Shown: in pieces, positions 1 to 12,600 of the stretch
Numbering within the stretch: the first letter of the stretch is position 1
Layout of the letters: each line of letters begins with the position of its first letter
Source: Hydnum rufescens UP504
Taxonomy: Eukaryota; Basidiomycota; Agaricomycetes; Cantharellales; Hydnaceae
Assembly (NCBI GenBank): GCA_014904985.1
Contig: MU128937.1
Location: 316,092-342,953, forward strand
DNA length: 26,862 nt
Direction: 5' to 3'
Program-made: the position numbers and the translations under genes
The notes under the pieces: model-generated
What the model saw: only the letters and a program-made list of their open reading frames with translations
The model's database searches: none
What the model was told of the DNA's origin: nothing

Positions 1-286
1 CTGCCTTGTGAGCTTGAATCTGAATATTTGGAGGCAGTATTTGGGATTTGCATTCTACTAGGGCGTGTCCACATTACCGGGATATTTCCGGAAATGCATT
101 CCAAATTATGATTTTCATGGCTTGGGCAGTTCCAGAAGTCTAGCTAGACTTCTGGAACTGCCGAAGCCATGAAAATCACAATTTGGAATACATTTCCGGA
201 AATATCCCATTAATGTGGACATGCCCTAGTAGAATGCAAATCCCAAATACTGCCTCCAAATATTCAGATTCAAGCTCACAAGGCAG
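1..286. repeat. Near-perfect 143 + 143 bp inverted repeat (foldback)
   Basis: Bases 1-143 are almost exactly the reverse complement of 144-286, with no spacer: the centre is AGTCTAG|CTAGACT and the outer ends are CTGCCTTG and CAAGGCAG. I count only a handful of mismatches between the arms, several of which read as C/T differences. No coding frame crosses it. The size and lack of a spacer suggest a MITE-like foldback element or a palindromic duplication. Because it starts at base 1, the left target duplication, or a longer left arm, cannot be seen. Confidence 0.93.
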
Positions 287-750
287 GAAATACACATACC
301 CAAATATGGGAATTCTGGTTTTGAAGCATCCCTAAGGGATATAGAAACCAGAAATGTAGGATAATAGAGTCCCATGGATAATTACTTAAATAAATACTCA
401 AGAAATTTAGCCTCCAAAATGTCCAATATGGTGCAACACCCTTAGGGGGATGTGGGATTGATGGGTTCTAAAATCTCAGGGAGCATTCTGCTAGCCCATT
501 TCACTAGCATTAAATATGCATATGAGTAACATATTAGAAAATGGGATCAATCTGATGCACAGAAGCCCTCAAATAAATTTTGAGCTGTCAATCCAGACCC
601 TATAATGGAACTTGCTCATTTTTGGGCCTTTCCCTCGGTCTTTTGGAATAAAAATTAAACTAATACATATAATATGTATTTACATTGTTGTGTCTATTTC
701 TACTAAGCTGTATTGTGTCTTTCTGTGGTTGCTTTGGCGCCAATCCGGGC
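287..750. other. No gene seen
   Basis: AT-rich sequence with short ORFs that resemble nothing. I see no splice-consistent coding frame, RNA gene or further repeat structure here. Confidence 0.6.
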
Positions 751-1370
751 AATTGCCGGCGTTGAGTGCAGTGGCACTTGCCGGCACTCGAATGAAAGCA
801 ATACGCAACACCGACGAGCCGGAGACCCACCACACCCCAGAAAGGCTGGGGTGTGGGATAAGGTGGGTCTTTATTATCTATTATATACATTTGGGCAAGA
901 AGAGCAGCCTCAGCTGCTCTTCTTGCCCTCCTTTTGATTTTTTGCTGACACTACTCTGCCCTATAGGCCCGCTCCCCGCAGGGTGTCCCTTGATAGTAAC
1001 AACCCCCCAACCCCCCCCCCTCCCCCTTGTCCCGGCCCCAAGTGGTGTAAAAGCGGTGCAAACAGTGCCGGCCTAAGGGCCAGTGCTGTTTGCGTGGCTC
1101 GTACATTGCTGGAGCTTGGCAAGGGTCCTGGCCCCTACATCCGGGATAACCGCGCCAACACCAACGATTATGAAAGCGGGAACGAAACCCGGGTGCCCGG
1201 ACGAATGATATCCGGCACTACCTATTGTAGTGCCGGCACAAACCCACAAATACCGCGATAACCTGGGAGCCCCGGCACACCAAACTTGGTGTGCATGGGC
1301 TCCTGGGTGTCTTCTACTCTCCTAGGAAATTAGGACCCCTGGCCAGTGCCTATAGGTGCTGGTCTTGTGT
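751..1370. repeat. Cluster of consecutive hairpins, GC- and CpG-bearing
   Basis: At least six stem-loops follow one another: 824-869 (GACCCAC outer stem, then CACACCCCAG with its complement); 893-928 (16 bp perfect stem); 1058-1093 (GCAAACAG outer and GGCC inner stem); 1212-1236 (10 bp perfect, CCGGCACTAC); 1266-1303 (7 + 9 bp with a 2-base mismatch); 1341-1364 (imperfect). A weaker one with GCCGGC arms lies at 755-786. A poly-C/pyrimidine run sits at 1004-1029 and a T-rich run at 1372-1395. Small ORFs across it run through the stems and do not look coding. It may be a structured non-coding element or the end of a transposon; the class is unknown. Confidence 0.75.
893..928. repeat. Perfect 16-bp stem hairpin with 4-nt loop
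   Basis: GGGCAAGAAGAGCAGC at 893-908 is followed by CTCA and then the exact reverse complement at 913-928. It is the strongest single stem of the surrounding cluster. No T-run follows directly, so it is not a bacterial-type terminator. Confidence 0.9.
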
Positions 1371-2522
1371 TTTTTCTTTTTTTTTCTTTTTTTTGAGTTT
1401 CATTGTGTCAAAATACACACTTGTAACTCACTATAATAGAATAAAATAGTAATAAGGCCTAGGCCTCCAGCTAAGAAAAAAAAAGACTGTAGTGATGAAG
1501 AAAGTCAAGATGGTTGATGTGCGGACTCAGGAAAGCTATCAGAGTGTGCTATGATACCAGGAAAAGATAGTTTAATTAAGTGTGGAAATAGGGCTGCTTG
1601 AGGTGGTTGTAAGCGCCACCAAACACGAAATCTGCAGGCCCTTTGTAGTCTATGAAATTCACATCCCCCTCCTGCTCCCCTCCCCCTTCCGGAGTGCACC
1701 GTCTATGCATCCGCTCCCATCCACGTTTGGATACGACTGTCAACCAGGTATTCCTAGCAGTGCTAGGAGGTATTCCGGACTAATAATCAAGCCATTCCTA
1801 AAGTTTTATTTTATTTTTATTTTCATTTGTTTCCACATTTTGGACAATTTCAGTTAAATGCATTGGGATCTGGTTCCCAGAGTGTTCTCCCAGAATCTGT
1901 GTAAAATTAATTTTTGACCATTATATTTGTATATCCACCACTGGTTAAGATATGCAAGCGCCCGTATGCCGTGACAAGAAATTGGTTTAAATTAAATGGG
2001 CCCGGTGACGCCCTACGGCCCCGTAAATAAAGGCAGTGCATAATACTCATAAAAGCGCATACATTGGAGCTGTCCTCGGTCATTCCGGACATAAATATTC
2101 ACATAAATCAACCCATTCTGGGCATTTCCTGTGTATTCTAAATATGGCAATTTACGCCCAAAACCTCAAGCACATGCATATTTTGGAAGACTAGGATGGG
2201 GCCTGAGATTTCCGGAGTACCCAGATTGAAAACGGAGCAATAATTGCTCTAGGACGGGGCGCCTATTCTGGCGTTGAGTATAGATTTTAAAATCAAATTA
2301 TCTCCGGGCGAGGCCTCATGCACCCTCCGGGCGTGTCTTCCGGACAAGCCTCAAGCTGACTACGGATGAAACCGTAGTGCAGAGAATGGAGGTTGCTCTG
2401 ACAAATTCTGCCCAAGGACTGGCTAAGCTTAATAAAACGGTGCCTGGTTCCTCACCAATTGAGTGAGTATAGTCAGCAGTGATCAATACAATTTTAAAGT
2501 CTATCGTCTGACTCTATGTACA
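1371..2522. other. No gene seen
   Basis: It opens with a T-rich tract (1372-1395). The ORFs are short and none carries a recognisable domain. CpG is present at a normal-looking level, unlike 12.4-22.4 kb. A small palindrome GAGCAATAATTGCTC lies near 2236. Confidence 0.55.
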
Positions 2523-2733
2523 GCCGTGATCTAGGCTGGCTGGTCCGTTTGGACCTTGGGAATAGAGGCCACAAAGCGGTGCTAAAGACAATGACAGAAT
2601 GCATGAGGCAAGGGGCCAGTTGGAAAAGCAAGAAAATATGGAAAGATGCGGGATGGGTAAAATCGTGAGAGGGAATGACCATGCACACAAGAGCTGACGT
2701 GAGGGGTTTAAACAATACAACAAAATTGAAACT
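2523..2733. repeat. Downstream flank of OYE copy 1, duplicated at 5786-6041
   Basis: The block starting GATCTAGGCTGG and running through GACCTTGGGAATA and ACAAAG to a GGTTTAAA near the gene end recurs, with substitutions and small indels, downstream of the second OYE copy. The duplication therefore includes 3' flanking DNA as well as the gene. It probably holds the 3' UTR and terminator of the minus-strand gene. Confidence 0.75.
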
Positions 2734-4124
<1,391 letters not shown>

Positions 4125-4190
4125 TGGATCGAAGTAGTATGGGAGGATATCTGCAGGGGACTTGTGAAGGAGGTGAATGCTGCCATACGC

Positions 4191-4200
4191 AGAATTTATA
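4191..4200 (-). promoter_or_regulatory. Possible TATA element for OYE copy 1
   Basis: On the minus strand the sequence reads TATAAATTCT about 67-76 nt upstream of the chosen ATG (4124). Position and sequence fit a core promoter. The second copy has diverged here, so there is no conservation to support it. Confidence 0.35.
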
Positions 4201-4215
4201 AGCGTTGTAAGCAGG

Positions 4216-5785
4216 CCGGAGCCGATCACCAAATGTACGCTGTAGCTTCCTGTCCGCGGATCGTGGGGATCACCGATTGCTCAGGGGGAGTGGCAACGGC
4301 GATTACGGCCGGGGGAACAAAACTGGGGGTCCTCCCCCAGTGGGCAGTCGTGCGCGACAAGACTAATTATCCAAGCCCAGAAACGGCTATTAGGACCTGA
4401 ATGTGAGATGGGTCAGAACAAGGGCAATTGTCCCGGTGGGCAATTAGTCGAAAATGGGTATTTGACCTTTTTGAGAAAAGAGCTTGGGCTATGCAAAAGA
4501 TCGGATCAAAAACCTTATTTGTAATCATATGCCATATATATGACAGCTCGAGGAAAAAAAGAAAGAAAGACGAAGTCCCTCCACTAGGCGAGAACGAGAT
4601 TCAGTCACTTCCGATCTGAGAGGGATATTTCACAACAAGGTTCGAGAAATTGACAATGTTTGGCCTATCTTTGCTATCATGAATATAAAAAATAATCACG
4701 AGGTTGGTGAATTCATCTACCCCCTAATTTGGAAATATGCACTAACGGGCCACTGGCCGCGCAGTTTCGAGTCCAGGCATCCAGATCTGGCATTGTTGGT
4801 AGTCTATGAGGAGCTGAAGTGAATGGGACGCGGAATTTGCCGAGGTGGAAACGTGTTTGCGTTCGCGCCACGCCACGCCATATATGCATGCATCGGGCTG
4901 TGAGACCCCCCGTCCTCCCGTCTGGGTTGGGCGACTTCAGCGTTTCTTTCTCATACTGTGAATTATCTTCCCCCCGGAGAATACCTGCTCACTGCTCTAA
5001 GCGCATGATAGCCCTCCTTCAACAAATCTATGCTTTCTTCTTTAGAGAGATGGACAGCATGGCCTAGGCCTTAGACTCAGTTGTATCGTGTCGTTTTCAG
5101 CCAAATTTCTACTCATTGGTACAGGGGATAATCCCACCGGTGTCGAAGATGGCACTTTCGCCCTTCGACCACTTCGAGGGACCAGAAATAATTCTGCCCC
5201 CAACCTATGAGCGGGGATGTACAAAAAAAATCTCAGGCTCTTCCAATGGCTCCCTCTCTCTTACCGTGGACGATATCACGGAGTAGGGTCTACTTCACCG
5301 TACGGGCCCGGATGGGAGTATTTACTGGCCACAAGTGAGAAACTTCTGCCTGGTGTTTCTGTTCTTCCAAGTCGCCACACTTGCCAAGGACATCATCACC
5401 TCTCGATTAACTTCCCCGGTCTTTCATCGACGTGCCTGCGATATTTACTTTTTTTTTTTTTTTCTGGTGCTCACTGTACAATGGCTAAAAAGTATAGGAA
5501 AAAATTGCACGGAAATTTCTGCAACTGTTTAGAATTGAGCAGGCCTACAGTAATGATCACGAGGTCTTTCACGAATGCGGCATAGATGGTCGGGGAGCAT
5601 CTCAGTAGATGTGCATACGTGCTAAGATTACTGTGCTTTTAATTTTCTCAGTAGGCCACATTATTCCCATTATTCTGACAGTGCGTGCCCGGCCGGTTCC
5701 TTACAAATTATTGAATACAGCATGATTGATGCAATTTCTAAGTACATTTCAAACGTCGGACTGCCAGTGTAGTACATACAGGCTG
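4216..5785. other. Spacer between the two OYE copies, no gene seen
   Basis: About 1.57 kb not shared with the duplicated unit. ORFs up to 122 aa exist but have no recognisable domain, low-complexity composition and no matching splice sites. A run of 18 T lies near 5448-5465. Confidence 0.5.
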
Positions 5786-6041
5786 GCCATGATCTAGGCT
5801 GGTCCGCTTGGACCTTGGGAATAAAAACCACAAAGTGGTGTTCAAGACAATGACTGAGTAGATGAGACAAGGTGGGGGGGGGGCTCAAACGCGAAGGAAA
5901 TTAGATGAAACCATGCAATGAGGAACAAAGTATGCGGAATGCCAAAATCGAGCGCAATGGGGACAAGGTTCAGAAAGGGGGAAATGATTGTACGCACAAG
6001 ACGAGATGACATGAGGGTTTAAATGGTTAGAAATTGGAACT
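5786..6041. repeat. Downstream flank of OYE copy 2, duplicate of 2523-2733
   Basis: Matches the block after OYE copy 1 (GATCTAGGCTGG, GACCTTGGGAATA, AAGACAATGAC, GGTTTAAA), with extra length around a G homopolymer at 5873-5883. It marks the 3' side of the tandem duplication. Confidence 0.75.
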
Positions 6042-7445
6042 TTAATTGACAAGGCTTTCGGTCGCTTCGGTCGCAAACGGATAGGTGAGGTAGCCGTTTT
6101 TGCCCCGCCGTAGAATGTGCTTCGGTCATACTGGTTAAGTGCGAGATTCTTGTTGAAGCGAGTTGGAAGGTCAGGCTGTGTGAGAGATGAGAGGGTGTGG
6201 CGTGTCAGGCATGCACAGAGGAAGCACGGGCCGTGGGCTGAAAACTCACATTAGCGAGGAATTGACGGCCATAGGCCACGAGAACATTATCATGATGGTC
6301 GGTAACCTTGATTCCGGACGTGCGAGTGTGGCCCCCGGCGGAAATGTATGGCTTTGGAGACCAAAGCGCCAAAAACTCCTCATTATTCATTTCCTGGGTA
6401 GGAGCTTCATCATGGTCGCGACCTCCGAGCACGCGACTTTCAATGACGTGGAGGTAGGCCAATTTGGGGTGTCTCTCGGCCAATGTCTTGATGAAATATT
6501 TGTACGTGTCGTTGTCACCGCCTCGACTCATCTCTAAGGGGGAGAGAGACGGTAGGGGGCCTCGTCGCTGGAGGTAAGAAAGCGCACGGCAGTACTGACC
6601 TTGAAAATCGTCCCAAGGACTGATACGAAACGCGAGTCGATCCTCTCCAATTTCTTCGGCGACAGCAGCGACAACTTCGAGAGGGAATCGAGCCCGATTC
6701 TCCGGAGAACCACCGTATTCATCCGAACGATTATTGGAAACTTTCTCAAAGAACTGATTCAGCAAGTATCCTAGAAAAATCTCTCCATTAGCCATACCCC
6801 CCTCCCAAAAGGAGATTGGACCACGTTGCATGCAAAAAGACGAACCATTGGCACCATGGAGTTCCACGCCATCGAACCCAACCGATAGGGCGGACTTTGC
6901 GGCGGCAACGAATAACCCTCTGTATTTGTTCAGCTCAGGGAGAGTGAGCATATGAGGCTCGGGCTGGCCGGTCAAAGGTAGGGTCCCGGTGAAACGACAA
7001 CGTCACCGGTCCTGGCAAGTTCACCTGGGTCAGCGATCCGCCCCTCCGCGACTTGCTGGTTGAAATGAAAGACTTGTTGGCATGAACAGCCGCGACGATC
7101 TGCGATGATACATTGTTCATTAAGCATGGCCCATCCATCTCCAAGGGTTCCCTTTCAATGTGGGGGGCGGGGGCAGACTCACTTTGGCCCAAGCATTCTG
7201 CTGCTCCTCAGTGTAAATCCCAGGGGCGTTCGTGTATCCCCCCGATTCGACTGAGATTCGGTGGCCTCGGTAATAACAAATGTTCCTGGGACACGCGTAC
7301 GCTGATCGTAGTACTCCACGGAATAGTCAGCGAGGACGTGCTTGTCGTCAGCACGAAATCGAGTCATGGGCGACATCACCACACGGTGCTGGAGCTGGAG
7401 GCCGCGGCTGAGCTTGAAAGGTTTGAGAAGGTTCGCAGCAGACAT
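6042..7445 (-). pseudogene. Old Yellow Enzyme family gene, copy 2, with four single-base deletions
   Basis: Tandem paralogue of the gene at 2734-4124, with the same five exons: 7445-7183, 7099-6846, 6770-6600, 6533-6250, 6175-6042. Exon lengths are 263, 254, 171, 284 and 134 nt against 264, 256, 171, 284 and 135 in copy 1, so the exons differ by exactly four bases. These are four frameshifts: near 7257 after ITEATE (AAA to AA), near 7061 in SFIF (TTTT to TTT), near 6985 before PLTG (one base lost after TCA), and near 6088 in the C-terminal GGG run. Between them the OYE frame is clear: [56 protein letters not shown]. Exon 4 is about 83% identical in protein to copy 1 by eye. Introns 2 and 3 (75 and 66 nt) are multiples of three and stop-free, so a read-through ORF of 256 aa exists. 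It is either a young pseudogene or a gene with sequencing errors. Confidence 0.85.
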
Positions 7446-9610
7446 TGGTCACAAGTATGGGGGGATGTGTGCGGGATCTATGAAGGAGTTGGATGCTTGC
7501 CATCCTTGAGATGGAAGAGCCTGTATAGGCATAACGAGCGTTGTAAGCAGATTATGGCCGATTGGTCAGGAAGGAAGCATAGGGCGACCGCGCCTAATCT
7601 CGACCACGCGTCAACTGAATGTCTTGCGTCATCCAATTTGTTACAAGCTCTGCCTCTGCCTCGCTTCTCAGTATGGTTCTATCCAATTTCACTCCGCATG
7701 ACCAACATCTAGCCCTAGTGCCGCGTGATGACCACTCGATTCCGTCTTCATGTTATCGGTGCTATCTCCGAATTCGAGAAGATCGAGTGGTTGTGCATGC
7801 CATGCGCAACGTTCTTCGCGGTTACTAATTTTTTCTCTCACCGAGGCCTCGTCAGAAGAACCCCCACCATCTGGCCTCCTTTGGAGGTGGGTGCGCTGAC
7901 AATGACACGTACAAAGACACTGCCTCAGAGACTCCCAAATCTCAGTCCCCACGCCATTAAAATCCGCGGGTTCAACTACGACCAGGCTCGGGACCGAGAA
8001 TCGAGCAAGGAAATGTAGAATGGTGAGATTTGGCCACTTTGGGCCCGATGATGAGTTGCTACAGTGAGCGAGCGCCAAGTGAGCCCTCAAAAGCTGCCCG
8101 TGGACATGGAACCCTTCAGTCCGTTGCATTCTTCAGAGAAAGGGATGAGGCACAGGGACTTTGAATTCAGTACTGCTTGGTCGAACCGAACCGACTCCCA
8201 TTTGTGCTGTGAGAATGATGAAAGTCAGTGGCCGGAGCGGAGCCAGAACGAATAGACAAAACATTTCAGATATTACTCATGATCAGATCTTGGATGACTC
8301 TCTGACTGTGGACGACATCACTGAGTGGCCTGCTTCCTCTGCCCGGGACCAGTCATTAACTACCAGGAGGTGAGAAATGTCGGCCGGGTACTCTGATCCA
8401 TCCGCCCGTAATGAAACCATTTTTCGATTATTCTTCTCGTTCTTCCGCAAAGTCATACAATACCAAAAGGAGATTTAGGTTTATCAGTTTGCACCGGGTG
8501 AATAAAGGGCAGAGAGTGACAAGGAAGGCGATGGATGAATGGATCATGAGAAGCCGAAATGACGAGAAAATATGCAAAGAGGAACTGTCCCAATCCGAAT
8601 GGTCAAAACTGTATGATGGGGACGATTTTTTGGATTTGGAATGATGGTGCGCATAATGCCATTCTATAAGTACGAGGTGTTGTGCCATACTAGGAATTGA
8701 AACTCGACTCGACCCCTCTGGAGCTTCTTCGGCAAAAGGATAGGTTACAATCCTCTTAGTCCAAAGGCACGACAACGCAGAGGAGGGCTAGCGAATGTAG
8801 AAGTACTGTAGCTATAGGTAGACTTTCTCCGACAGGCTCACTTTATAGTAAATCAGTTGGATAAGAGAATCTTTGATATTGCAGCCATCTTCAGTTGTCA
8901 ACCGCGCGATACCGCAAGGAACACATGAAACATCTGTCCCGGAGGTTGCTGCCTCGGCGTGAAGCCACGCCTGTCTCGTTTGACCCCAGCGGCTAGAAGA
9001 AGCAATCCTGGTGACCTGGCCAAACGTACTGCGCTGTTCCTGCTCACCACTGTACTAGCTTGGTATGTTTGAATTCGATACGCTGGCTCCGCTGTGCCAG
9101 AAACTTACATCGGGGAGTCTAGATGTTAAATGATACCATGGGTAAATGGGTAAATGGCCCGGGTAATATTTCTCCCCATGGAGAAGAGCGAAGAGGCAGA
9201 TATCAAATCTGAAGAGAAGGTGACTGTGGTAGAAAGGACAGATTTCGAGTCCGTGACAAACGTTGATCCCTGTCGTCGCCGTCGACATTGAGATAATCCG
9301 TTCGCAGAAAGGCCATGTGATTATGTGCAACTTTCTAATGAGCATGGACAGTCGGCCTCGTGTTGACTGAGGGACTGACTGTCCCAAAAGTCAGACAGCT
9401 CAGAAAATGAGTCTTCGACGTTTTCGGACCAGGTTTGAGCGACACTGGTGGCGGCTAACCATTTCTGAAGAACTAATTTTGATGGAATGGCAATTGCCTC
9501 GTGGCCGCAAATAGGTCTCCCCCTCCTTGCCATTTGGGTTCTAGTCCATCGCACCACCGTTCGTCATCTTTAAACATCGGGGCATCAGTTGGAGCGCTCT
9601 CTCACACATC
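7446..9610. other. No recognisable gene
   Basis: The first roughly 115 bp is still related to the upstream region of OYE copy 1 (shared GCGTTGTAAGCAG near 7540 and 4202). Beyond that, ORFs of 60-146 aa lie on both strands (for example minus 8129-7689, plus 8411-8644, minus 9557-9321), none with a motif I recognise or a clear exon structure. CpG is normal. A small intron-containing gene could be hidden here, but I cannot support one. The last part would hold the promoter of the gene starting at 9611. Confidence 0.45.
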
Positions 9611-12600
9611 ATGGCATCGAAAGACCTGCTGAGCCCAGCGGACATGCGCCAAGTTCATATTTCAGGTGTGTTACTATATCCACTTAAAGACTAGAAATTC
9701 GCATTGAACAAACCTATTTGGCCCTCGCGACAGAGGCCAGATGTAGCAGTCCTCTTCTACGTATATCGAAACCATATCGGCTTCACTTCACCTTTCAGCC
9801 TGCTGCTTCCGTCGCTGGGCTTCGTTCGCCAAAGTCGCAATACGTCAAGGCAACACAGGATGCCGTGGTGTGGAAGGATCCCTTCGGGGGCGAATTGTAG
9901 GTCTCCTTCACACACACATACCTCGTCACCCTTCATTCACACCCACTCGGCAGCACGGTGATTCCGGCGACTATTAATTGCAGAGTGACTATAGATCTGC
10001 TCGAGCGCCATCTTGGGCATTCGGGGCGGATTCTCGCATCGTGTACTTTGGATCTCTCCGCGACAGACAAAGGTGAACCTCATGTTGATGTTTATGTGAG
10101 GAGAGGGCCACACTCACGCAGTCTTTATCCCTGCAGAAATACATCTCGATTTGAAAAGTGACACAAACGACAGATTCGGAGAATTGACGATATGTGTGGC
10201 ATCCTCTCTCGTGTCCACTAGTGACGTTGTCGACAATGCCAGCCGAGCCGCTCAGCAGCTAGGTCCCGGACTAGTCGTGGTCAGCGACGTCATTCAAACT
10301 ACCGCCCACTTGCAAGAGAAATCACAGCCCAGTTGACGCCTTGGCCCGCTTTGTTCAGTCGCCTTGACGCACTTGTGAAAGTTGCCGATACACTCGCCGA
10401 GGCACGTTTCATTCCCGATTACCAGTCCCCCACGCCCACTAAGAAGTATCCACAAACAGGTTCACCCATGGATCAAGTTAGCATGGGAGTCGTCTCAGCA
10501 GCATATAAAGTACGACTGGCTCAGGTTTTGTATCTGTTTGCTCTCTGACTAGTGTTCCATTAGATCGCTTCTGCCCAGAGTGCCCTAGACGCGAAAGTCA
10601 TGGGTTTAGTCCAGACTATGGCGGATAGTTGCTCCTTCGCCGACGAAGGCGAGGAGTTGAAGAAACGTTCGAAAACAGATCAGGACATCATTAATCAAAT
10701 ACTGCGCCAAGTAATGGAATGTGCGTATTTTATTCGGGACTATTGCAACAGGTCCTTCGGTATGTGGAATATCGCATGTTCTACTTACTCCAAGACTGAT
10801 CAGCATGCGCCGAAGTCAAACGCGCTGTGGAGAACGCGGTTTCTCCTATGGACGCACAGATCGATGACTACAAGGGGACCCTGGAGACTTTCCGACGGAA
10901 TCTGATTGATCATGCCACCATACAATGCTCCGTGATTACGTATCGTGTCTTCGATGTTGTGGCCGAAGTCCGTGAGTGCTTCTTGGATGTCTTCGGTCAA
11001 AACCTTCGTTCTAACATGTTTCACAGGCGACTTGCAAGTGCTCAGCGAAATAAAGTATGCCCCGGAGGCCCATCATAATCTGGATAAAGCATGCTTATCA
11101 GGCACGCGTACCGAGATCATCGACACTATAGTGGGTTGGGCTGTTGGAGCGGATACACCGTCGTCTGACCCGAGCAGCCCAAAAAAGTTGAGCTCGAACG
11201 AACCGTCTCATGTACTTTGGTTGTGCGGCATGGCGGGTGCAGGGAAATCGTCGATCCTTCGCTCATGCGCGAAACGCGTTTCTGACCTTGAACGCATGGG
11301 TCGTACTATGGCTTCGACAAAAATAAACCCGTCGCAAACCTCACCAACCTGTTCAGTACGATCGCTCGAGACCTGGCCGACCTCGACGACTCCCGGAAGC
11401 AGCGCCTTGTCAATGTTGTCAAGAAAAACACCGCGATACGAACAACACTGGAATGTAAATTGCAGTTCGAGCACTTTATCATTGCATCATTTAAGGATGA
11501 TCAGGCCCTGGGGGAGACCGTGGTTTTCATCGATGCATTTGACGAATCTGGGAACGTTACGGTTCGCGCCGACGCACTCGCTGTTCTAACAAAGCGAGCC
11601 TCAGAACTCCCTCCAAGTCTTCGAGTTGTGGTCACTTCGAGATATGAGTCCGATATCCAATTTGCATTGCAGTCTCCGCTGCATCCTGGGCTTGCCGTCA
11701 TGCTTGTGGATGACATCCCCGCTGATCAGACCTCGCGCGATATTGGAAGTATGTGCACAATGAATTCCGTGACGTGAAGTTATTCCGGGAGAAGCACCAG
11801 ATGCAGATGAGGGATCTCATTCGGATGGCCGGAACATCCTTTCAATGGGCTGCTACCGCCTGCCGCTTCATTCGTGAGGACAGTAAAGCCGGCGTCGGCC
11901 CGCATGACCGGATTGTGACAGTGCTGCATAGTGATGAAGGGCTCTATGGACTCTATAGCACCGTGATGAAGGCGCACTGCGATCCATCGATTGAGATCGG
12001 AGTGAAACGAGTCAAGTCAATCCTAGGCCGAATCGTATGCGCTCAGGAGCCATTATCATTGCAGGCCCTTTTTCACCTAGTTCCACCCGACTCTATCCTC
12101 AGGCCAGATGACCCAGATGACAAGGAGATACAGCGAGGGATTGTCAAGCATCTTGCCTCGCTCCTTAGCGGTACTCACAGTGACGATGAGCCTATTGTAC
12201 CTCTCCACACGTCATATCGTGATTTCTTGTGTGACCGAAAGCATAACCAAGATTTCTGCATTGAGAAAGACGAAGCGAATCAGGACATGGCCCTGGCATG
12301 CTTCCGAGTGATGGAGCAAAGCTTGAAATTCAATATCTGTCAACTTCCGACATCTTTCCTCCCTAATGTGGCCATCCCCAACATTACTGTTCTTGTGAAT
12401 GAACACATCCCCTCTCATCTGTCTTATGCTTGTCGATTCTGGGGATTCCATGTGTCTGCAGCACCTACTGGTGAGGTTACTCAGAAACACACAGAGTCAT
12501 TGCTTCAGAGGCATTTCCTCCACTGGTTAGAGGTAATGAGTCTAACACAGAGCTCCCCTCAAACTGTGTTAGCCTCACTTAGGATCTCTCCTGTGAGCAT

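Noticed and set aside
893..928. Perfect hairpin as a transcription terminator
   Set aside because: No U-tract follows and the genome is eukaryotic; listed as a structural repeat instead.
7880..7915. AATGACACGTACAAA, identical to a stretch of OYE exon 4
   Set aside because: The match is about 15 bp, on the plus strand, and neighbouring codons do not continue as OYE; probably chance or a tiny relic.
7689..8129. 146-aa minus-strand ORF
   Set aside because: No domain, mixed composition, no splice-supported neighbours, and overlapping ORFs on the other strand.
8411..8644. 77-aa plus-strand ORF
   Set aside because: Basic, Ser-rich, no recognisable family and no conserved partner; cannot be supported as a gene.
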